From the NCBI GenBank assembly GCA_903897565.1, contig CAIUCF010000623.1, forward strand, positions 1 to 10,750: 10,750 nt of DNA, written 5' to 3'. The translations under genes were made by a program, and so were the position numbers. Origin of the DNA: an uncultured Rhodospirillales bacterium. GTDB taxonomy: Bacteria; Pseudomonadota; Alphaproteobacteria; ATCC43930; CGMCC-115725. The notes under the pieces were generated by a model. The model was given only the letters and a program-made list of their open reading frames with translations. It searched no databases and was not told the origin of the DNA. Shown here piece after piece: positions 5,860-10,750 of the stretch (the first letter of the stretch is position 1; each line of letters begins with the position of its first letter).

Positions 5860-7233
5860 TCAGTTCGCGTTCTGGCCGCTGAAGAAGGCGGCCCCCTTGA
5901 CGAGGTCCAGCGCGCGGGTCAGCTGATAGTCCTTGGCTTCCGCCGCGGCCATGTCCTTCTCGGCGCCATCCTTGCCCGCCGTCGCGTCATCGGCGGCGTC
6001 GGCGGTGCTGGCGGTCGCGTCCGCCGGCGAGGCCGCGCCGCTGTCGGGACCGGTGTTCTTGAGCGCCCCCTTGAGGTCCGCCTCGCGAATCTGCCCGGTC
6101 TCGGCGATGGTCTCTACCTTCGCCGGCTGCACGGTGATGTCGGGCGAAATCCCCTCGTCCTGGATCGACTTGCCCGACGGCGTGTAGTAGCGCGCCGTGG
6201 TCAGGCGGATCGCGCCATTATCGCCGGAGAGCGGCATGATGGTCTGGACCGAGCCCTTGCCGAACGAACGCGTGCCGAGGATCAGCGCCCGGTGATTGTC
6301 CTGGAGCGCGCCGGAGACGATTTCCGCCGCCGATGCGGTGCCGCCATTGATGAGGATCACGATCGGCACGCCGCCGGTGATGTCGCCGCCGCGGGCGTCC
6401 CAGCGCTGCACCATGTTGGGGCTGCGACCGCGGGTCGAGACGATCTCGCCATGCTCGAGGAAAGCGTCCGACACGCCGACGGCCTGATCGAGCAGCCCGC
6501 CGGGATTGTTGCGCAGGTCGAGCACGACGCCGGTGATCTTGCCGGCCTTCTTCTTGACGGTGCCGAAGGCCTTCTGCAACTCGGTCGTGGTGGCGGCGCT
6601 GAAGCTGGCGATGCGCAGATAAGCGATCGAGTCGCGCATGACCATGCCCTTGACCGAGGCGATATGAATGATCGCGCGCGTCAGGGTTACGTCGAACGGA
6701 GCCAGGCTGCCGCGCCGGATCGTCAGCTTGACCTGGGTGTCGGGGGCGCCGCGCATATGGTTGACGGCGTCTTCCAGGGTCATGCTGGTGACAATCTTGC
6801 CGTCGAGCGCGACGATGTAGTCACCGGGCTTGAGGCCGGCGCGCGAGCCCGGGGTATCGTCGATCGGGGTGACGATCTTGATCAGCCCCTTCTCCTGCGT
6901 GACCTCGATGCCGAGGCCGCCGAACTGGCCCTCGGTCTGGACCTGCATGTCGCTGTATTCTTTGGCATCCATGTAGCTGGAATGCGGATCGAGCGAGGTC
7001 AGCATGCCGCGAATCGCCGATTCGACCAGCTTCTTGTCGGGGACGGGCGTGACATAATCCTGTCGCACCCGATCGAAGACCTCGCCGAACAGGTCGAGCG
7101 CCTTGAAGGTATCGGTGTTGACGTTCTCTTCGGTCCGCGCCGTCACCGGTGTCAGCAACACCAGACCGAACGCGACCATTGCCGCCCAGGTAACTCGAAC
7201 CGTCACTCGCCGCTTCATTCGTTCACACTTCAT
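5860..7233 (-). CDS. ctpA: Periplasmic C-terminal processing protease, S41 family
   Basis: This serine protease of the CtpA/Prc family cleaves non-polar C-termini of envelope proteins and often controls murein hydrolases. The 457-residue product begins with a basic segment and hydrophobic signal (about 10-32), then an N-terminal helical region (FKALDLFGEVFDRVRQDYV). A PDZ domain (about 100-175, GLGIEV, GLKPGDYIVALDG) and the S41 core follow. Ser301 in NGGTASAAEIVSG and Lys326 in RSFGKGSVQT are 25 residues apart, as expected for the Ser-Lys dyad; LRNNPGG at 240-246 is also canonical. A low-complexity Ala/Asp tail (about 385-430) precedes the last helix. ATG 7233 lies 13 nt after the envC stop; ATG 7218 is an alternative that removes MKCER. 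I see no lipobox, so Cys3 is probably incidental. The start choice is moderately certain; the family is secure. Confidence 0.95.
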   Translation of the reverse strand: MKCERMKRRVTVRVTWAAMVAFGLVLLTPVTARTEENVNTDTFKALDLFGEVFDRVRQDYVTPVPDKKLVESAIRGMLTSLDPHSSYMDAKEYSDMQVQTEGQFGGLGIEVTQEKGLIKIVTPIDDTPGSRAGLKPGDYIVALDGKIVTSMTLEDAVNHMRGAPDTQVKLTIRRGSLAPFDVTLTRAIIHIASVKGMVMRDSIAYLRIASFSAATTTELQKAFGTVKKKAGKITGVVLDLRNNPGGLLDQAVGVSDAFLEHGEIVSTRGRSPNMVQRWDARGGDITGGVPIVILINGGTASAAEIVSGALQDNHRALILGTRSFGKGSVQTIMPLSGDNGAIRLTTARYYTPSGKSIQDEGISPDITVQPAKVETIAETGQIREADLKGALKNTGPDSGAASPADATASTADAADDATAGKDGAEKDMAAAEAKDYQLTRALDLVKGAAFFSGQNAN

Positions 7234-7246
7234 CCTGTCTTGCGCC

Positions 7247-8500
7247 TTAGGGTGCCGCCAGCCACGAGGCCGGGTCGATCGGCTGATCCTTGCGCCGCCA
7301 CTCGAAATACAAGCTGGGAGTGCCCCCGCCCGTCCGCATCCTGCCGACGGGTTCGCCCGCCTTGACCGACTGTCCCACCACACTATCAATATGGTCGCAA
7401 CCGGCGAGAAGCGAATCATATCCGCCGGGGTGTTCGATGATCAAGATTTGCCCGTAGCTGCGGAACGGCCCGGCGAACAGAATAGTGCCGTCATAGGGCG
7501 CAACGACCTCGGCGCCGGGCCGGGTCGCGATCGTCAACCCCTTGGCCGTCACGAAACCGTCGGTCTGGCCGAAGCGCCGGGTAATCGGCCCGGCCGCGGG
7601 GCGCACCAGCGTGTACTTGCCGGCGAGCAGGCTGCGGGCGCGCTCCGGCGCCGGTGCCACGACGGCCGCGGTCGGGCGCGCCGCATTGGCCTCCGCCCGC
7701 GCCCGCGCCGCCTCGGCGAGTTCGCGGCGATGGGCCGCCTCGCGCTCCTGCTGCAGGCGCCGCGCCCGTTCGGCATCGAGCTTCTGGATCAAATCCTTGA
7801 GATCGACCGCCTGCGCCGACAACGCCGTCAGCCGCCGCTGCTCGATCGCCGCCGCGCGCCGCGTCGCCGCCTCGAGCTGGCGCTTGCGGGTCAGCAGATC
7901 GGCAAGATGTTCCTGCTGCGAGGTCAGCGCGATCTGCTTCTCGCTCACCTCGGCCTGGGTCGCCTCGGTCGCAACCCGGCTCTGGTCGAGCGCGGCGAGC
8001 TTGACGTTGAGATCGGCGACCGCGGCGCGCAACCTCGGCATGATCGAGCCCAGCAGCATGGCGCTGCGGATCGAATCCAGCGGCGAGCCCGGAGAAAACG
8101 CCAGCGCCGCCGGCGGCTCGATGGCGACGCGCTGCAGAGCCGCCAGCAGCTTGGCCTCGCGGCCGTGGGTGGCCTCGACCGCGGCGAGCTTGTCCCTCGT
8201 GTCGTCCTTCAGCGATTTGAGCTGAACCTGCAGCATGCTCAGCGCTACCTCGTTCTGCTGCGCGATCCGCGCGGTGGCGACGCTGGCGTCCTGCAGAGCA
8301 TTGATTTCCGCCGCAACCGCCTGTTCCTGGCGCCGCAACGCCTCGGCCTTGGCCTGGGCGCGGGCGAGATCGCCTTGCACCGCCTGCAGCTGTGTTTTCT
8401 GTGCCGTGGTGTCGAGATTGGCGGGCGTTTCGGCCTGGGCCTGACCGATGACGATGAGGATGACGATCAGAATGCCCGTGCCGAGGATACACCGCCGCAC
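7247..8500 (-). CDS. envC: EnvC-like murein hydrolase activator with degenerate LytM (M23) domain
   Basis: EnvC-type proteins sit in the periplasm and, under FtsEX control in E. coli, activate N-acetylmuramoyl-L-alanine amidases at the division site. The 417-residue product has a signal peptide ending in GQAQA (predicted cleavage after residue 23). Long Ala/Glu/Arg/Gln-rich coiled coils follow (about 25-115 and 160-275), then a LytM domain (303-411). The zinc ligands are lost: the HxGxD position reads AKGLT (319-323) and the HxH position reads SLY (396-398). It should therefore be an activator, not an endopeptidase. Starts are GTG 8500 (GAGG at 6 nt, preferred) or GTG 8503. An ATG at 8566 would put the repeat at 8515-8540 inside the protein, ahead of the signal peptide, and has no ribosome site. 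It is followed by ctpA after 13 nt. Confidence 0.9.
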   Translation of the reverse strand: MRRCILGTGILIVILIVIGQAQAETPANLDTTAQKTQLQAVQGDLARAQAKAEALRRQEQAVAAEINALQDASVATARIAQQNEVALSMLQVQLKSLKDDTRDKLAAVEATHGREAKLLAALQRVAIEPPAALAFSPGSPLDSIRSAMLLGSIMPRLRAAVADLNVKLAALDQSRVATEATQAEVSEKQIALTSQQEHLADLLTRKRQLEAATRRAAAIEQRRLTALSAQAVDLKDLIQKLDAERARRLQQEREAAHRRELAEAARARAEANAARPTAAVVAPAPERARSLLAGKYTLVRPAAGPITRRFGQTDGFVTAKGLTIATRPGAEVVAPYDGTILFAGPFRSYGQILIIEHPGGYDSLLAGCDHIDSVVGQSVKAGEPVGRMRTGGGTPSLYFEWRRKDQPIDPASWLAAP

Positions 8501-8514
8501 CACACCCCTCTTCT

Positions 8515-8540
8515 CGTCATCCCCGCGAAGGCGGGGATCC
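8515..8540. repeat. Dispersed palindromic repeat, copy 1 (left arm of an inverted pair)
   Basis: This 26-bp unit begins CGTCATCCC and ends GGGATCC. Its core is a perfect 8-bp hairpin, ATCCCCGC-GAAG-GCGGGGAT (8519-8538). It belongs to the ATCCCCGC-GAAA-GCGGGGAT type of intergenic repeat that is common in proteobacterial genomes. It lies just before the envC start, where its RNA form could affect envC translation. Confidence 0.75.
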
Positions 8541-8599
8541 AGCAAGAGCCGCGTCTGCGGCGACATAATTAGTGTCCGCGCTGCCGCGCGTAAGGGAGG

Positions 8600-8625
8600 G
8601 GATCCCGGCTTTCGCCGGGATGACG
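8600..8625. repeat. Dispersed palindromic repeat, copy 2 (right arm, inverted)
   Basis: This is the reverse complement of copy 1 at 23 of 26 positions, with a perfect 8-bp hairpin ATCCCGGC-TTTC-GCCGGGAT (8602-8621). Two of the three differences are compensatory, keeping the stem paired. With copy 1 it frames 59 bp, giving a 111-bp paired element in the 158-nt gpmI-envC gap. Confidence 0.75.
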
Positions 8626-8658
8626 GGTATGGGGTCATGGGGAACCCACAGACCGCGG

Positions 8659-10227
8659 CTAAACCGCAGCGCGCATTCCCTGCGCCGCCGGAATCAGCAG
8701 CGAGTGGCCGGTCATCGCCTTGGGTTGCGGCAGCCCGAGCAGCGCCAGCAGGGTCGGCGCGACGTCGCTGAGGCGGCCATGGGCCAGGCTGGTCACGCCG
8801 GCGGGACCGTTGACCAGCACCAGCGGCACCGGGTTGGTGGTATGGGCGGTATGCGGCTCGCCGGTCTCGGGATCGATCATCTGCTCGATATTGCCGTGGT
8901 CCGCCGTGATCAGCATCGCGCCGCCGGCCTTGGTGACGGCCTCGGTCAGGCGGCCCAGGCACGCGTCGATGGTCTCGGCTGCCGAGATCGCCGCCGGGAT
9001 CATCCCGGTATGGCCGACCATGTCGCCATTGGCGAAATTGACGACGATCAGGTCGTAGGTCTTCGACGCGATCGCCGCGACCAGCTTGTCGGTCAGCTCC
9101 GGCGCCGACATCTCCGGCTGGAGATCATATGTGGCGACCTTGGGCGACGGCACCAGCACGCGGTCCTCGCCGGGGAAGACCTCCTCGCGGCCGCCGCTGA
9201 AGAAGAAGGTGACATGGGCGTATTTCTCGGTCTCGGCGATCCGCAGCTGCTTGCCGCCGGCCTTGGCCACGACCTCGCCGAGCGTGTCGCGGAGATCGTC
9301 GGCCGCGAAGATCGTGCCCATGAACGGCGCCAGCGCAGAGGAGTATTCGACCATGCCGAGCGCTGCGGCAAACTTGATCGGGTTCGGCCGCGGGAAGGAG
9401 GCGAAGCCGGGATCGACCAGCGCGGTGAGGATTTCCCGCGCGCGGTCGGCGCGGAAATTCGCCATCAGCACGCCGTCGCCATCCTTCATCCCTGCGTAAT
9501 CGCCGATCACGGTCGCGGCGACGAACTCGTCACCCTTGTCGGCGGCATAGGAGGCGGCGATCGCGGCCGCCGGGGTCGGGGCATGCTGGCCCTCGGCTGC
9601 GACCATGGCGGCATAGGCGGCGCCGACCCGGTCCCAGCGGTTGTCACGGTCCATGGCGTAGTAACGACCGATCACGGTGGCGACCGCGACGCCGGAGAGC
9701 CCGGCGATACCCTTCTCGAAATCGGCCAGATACTCGGCGCCGCTGCGCGGGGGCGTATCACGGCCATCGGTGAAGGCATGGACTGCGACCTTGACCCCCG
9801 CCGCGGCGAGAATGCGCGCGAGCCCGAGGATATGATCCTGATGCGAGTGCACGCCGCCCGGCGACAGCAGCCCCATCAGATGCGCGGTGCCACCGCTCGC
9901 CTTCAGCGCCGCGATGAACTTCGTCAGCGCGGGATTCTTAGCCAGCGAGCCGTCGGCCAACGCCGCATCGACGCGCACCAGCTCCTGCATCACCACGCGG
10001 CCGGCGCCGAGATTCATGTGGCCGACCTCGGAATTGCCCATCTGCCCGGCCGGCAAGCCGACATCGAGCGCGCTCGCGTCCAGGGTGCCGAACGGCCGCT
10101 CCTTGATCAGCCGGCTCCAGTTCGGCATTTTCGCCATGCGAATGCCGCTCGACGCGCCCTCGGGGAGATAGCCCCAGCCGTCGAGAATACAGAGAACGAC
10201 AGGGCGGGGCGCGGTGCTCTTGGTCAT
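8659..10227 (-). CDS. gpmI: 2,3-bisphosphoglycerate-independent phosphoglycerate mutase
   Basis: This enzyme interconverts 3- and 2-phosphoglycerate in glycolysis and gluconeogenesis through a phosphoserine intermediate and two Mn ions, in the cytoplasm. The 522-residue product is full length. Key residues are Asp16 (LDGWG), the nucleophile Ser66 in QMGNSEVGH, and His127 with the DGRDTPP motif (154-160). Others are Arg188 and Arg195 (GRYYAMDRD), Arg259 and Arg262 (FRADR), Lys335 (ETEKYAH), Asp402 and His406 (GDMVGHTG), Asp443-His444 (TADHGN) and His462. ATG 10227 is supported by the family N-terminus PRPVVLCILDGWG; the nearest AGGA is 11 nt upstream, rather far. It leads the minus-strand block, 33 nt after an AraC-type regulator gene, and the 158-nt gap to envC holds paired repeats. 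E. coli gpmM is likewise next to envC. Confidence 0.97.
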   Translation of the reverse strand: MTKSTAPRPVVLCILDGWGYLPEGASSGIRMAKMPNWSRLIKERPFGTLDASALDVGLPAGQMGNSEVGHMNLGAGRVVMQELVRVDAALADGSLAKNPALTKFIAALKASGGTAHLMGLLSPGGVHSHQDHILGLARILAAAGVKVAVHAFTDGRDTPPRSGAEYLADFEKGIAGLSGVAVATVIGRYYAMDRDNRWDRVGAAYAAMVAAEGQHAPTPAAAIAASYAADKGDEFVAATVIGDYAGMKDGDGVLMANFRADRAREILTALVDPGFASFPRPNPIKFAAALGMVEYSSALAPFMGTIFAADDLRDTLGEVVAKAGGKQLRIAETEKYAHVTFFFSGGREEVFPGEDRVLVPSPKVATYDLQPEMSAPELTDKLVAAIASKTYDLIVVNFANGDMVGHTGMIPAAISAAETIDACLGRLTEAVTKAGGAMLITADHGNIEQMIDPETGEPHTAHTTNPVPLVLVNGPAGVTSLAHGRLSDVAPTLLALLGLPQPKAMTGHSLLIPAAQGMRAAV

Positions 10228-10260
10228 ACGACAACAGGTCCTGATGGCGGTTTCGTCGCG

Positions 10261-10750
10261 TCAGACTAGCGGAAAGCCGCCATGAAGTGTAGGGGGACCG
10301 CCGCAGACGCGGCGGCGATAGCCGGTCGGGGTTTCCCCGGTCAGATCGGCGAAGCTCTTGGCGAAGGCGCTGAGCGAGGCGAAACCGACCGTCAGCGCGA
10401 CGTCGGTGACGCGCCCGCCCTGCGCCAGCAGCCCCATCGCCGCGAACATCCGCGCCTGGTTCAGCCAGGCCTGCCAGGTCACGCCCGTCTCGCGTAGAAA
10501 GATCCGGCGGAACGTCCGCGCCGAAAGCCCGGCAATCCCGAGCGCTTCGGCCTGGGTCGCGGCCCCGGGGTCGGCGACGGCGTAATCCATCGCCCGCGCA
10601 ATCGACGGATGCGCCGCGCGTGGCAGGCTGAACGGCAGCTCCTGCCCGAGCCATTCGCCGCACAGCAGGGCCAGGGTGGTGAAATAGCTCTGCGCCAGCG
10701 GATCGCCGGCGCGGGCCTCGCGCGGCCCGCGCCGGGCCTGCAGCACCAAC
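10261..10750 (-). CDS. AraC-family transcriptional regulator, C-terminal part (5' end outside window)
   Basis: About 162 residues are visible and the frame stays open to the right edge, so the TTG near 10749 is probably an internal Leu. The C-terminal half is a clear AraC-type DNA-binding domain with two helix-turn-helix units. The first is around AEALGIAGLSARTFRRIF and the second around VTDVALTVGFASLSAFAKSF, ending in the family motif GETPTGYRRR. The preceding HPSIARAMDYAVADP linker is typical of cupin-type AraC regulators such as the NimR group. The N-terminal sensing domain is not visible, so neither ligand nor target can be named. The gene stops 33 nt before gpmI, on the same strand. That makes readthrough into gpmI possible, but a functional link is not implied. 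Confidence 0.9.
   Translation of the reverse strand, partial: LVLQARRGPREARAGDPLAQSYFTTLALLCGEWLGQELPFSLPRAAHPSIARAMDYAVADPGAATQAEALGIAGLSARTFRRIFLRETGVTWQAWLNQARMFAAMGLLAQGGRVTDVALTVGFASLSAFAKSFADLTGETPTGYRRRVCGGPPTLHGGFPLV

Noticed and set aside
5467..7365. Very long plus-strand open frame (632 codons) opposite the deacetylase gene and ctpA
   Set aside because: It is antisense to two well-supported genes, Arg/Gly/Ala-rich without domain motifs, and typical of shadow frames in high-GC DNA.
7234..7419. 62-codon upstream extension of ctpA
   Set aside because: It overlaps the 3' end of envC and would bury the signal sequence.
7103..8572. Plus-strand open frame (489 codons) opposite envC and the start of ctpA
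   Set aside because: It is the antisense shadow of the coiled-coil gene, with no recognisable domain.
8515..8625. CRISPR array or insertion sequence
   Set aside because: There are only two units, in inverted orientation, with no transposase gene; they fit dispersed palindromic repeats.
8501..8962. N-terminal extension of envC up to 8962
   Set aside because: It would translate both palindromic repeats, overlap gpmI and leave the signal peptide internal; GTG 8500/8503 with GAGG just upstream fits better.
8572..10269. Long plus-strand open frame (565 codons) opposite gpmI
   Set aside because: It mirrors a complete gpmI with all catalytic motifs; its composition is His/Arg/Gly-rich and it begins inside the repeat region.

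Overview
The window is a high-GC, tightly packed chromosomal segment, most likely from an alphaproteobacterium. The evidence is the end of an atp operon (atpD-atpC), a divergent ohrR/ohr pair of the proteobacterial two-cysteine type, and the block gpmI-envC-ctpA-divergent polysaccharide deacetylase-rppH, a gene order familiar from alphaproteobacteria. I cannot place the genus from sequence alone. I see no phage, transposase, CRISPR array, tRNA or rRNA.

Layout, left to right. (1) 2-1046, plus strand: the 3' part of atpD and all of atpC, followed by a perfect 8-bp hairpin. (2) 1127-1948, plus strand: a 273-residue ferritin-like di-iron protein of unknown substrate, with a complete E/ExxH/E/ExxH ligand set. 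An imperfect inverted repeat lies just before it. (3) 1955-3004: ohrR (minus) and ohr (plus), diverging from a 174-bp intergenic region that holds two near-identical 20-bp operator-like elements, one in each promoter. (4) A GC-rich 11-bp hairpin separates ohr from the convergent minus-strand block. (5) 3048-10227, minus strand, transcribed right to left: gpmI, envC, ctpA, divergent polysaccharide deacetylase (YibQ-like), rppH and a zinc-independent quinone oxidoreductase. Most gaps here are 11-13 nt; two longer gaps carry hairpin repeats. (6) 10261-10750, minus strand: the C-terminal part of an AraC-family regulator that runs off the window.

How the genes work together. The ohr/ohrR pair is a self-contained switch: organic hydroperoxide oxidises OhrR, which releases the operators and lets Ohr be made. 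The minus-strand block combines a glycolytic enzyme with envelope and cell-division functions: a catalytically degenerate LytM/EnvC amidase activator, a periplasmic S41 protease and a YibQ-like deacetylase-fold protein. It ends with RppH, which starts mRNA decay. Escherichia coli has gpmM-envC-yibQ adjacent, so the core of this arrangement is old.

This is mainly a housekeeping region and I do not see a convincing undescribed system. The best leads are the duplicated Ohr operator, a pair of inverted hairpin repeats with a compensatory base-pair change between gpmI and envC, and the uncharacterised di-iron protein after the ATP synthase operon.
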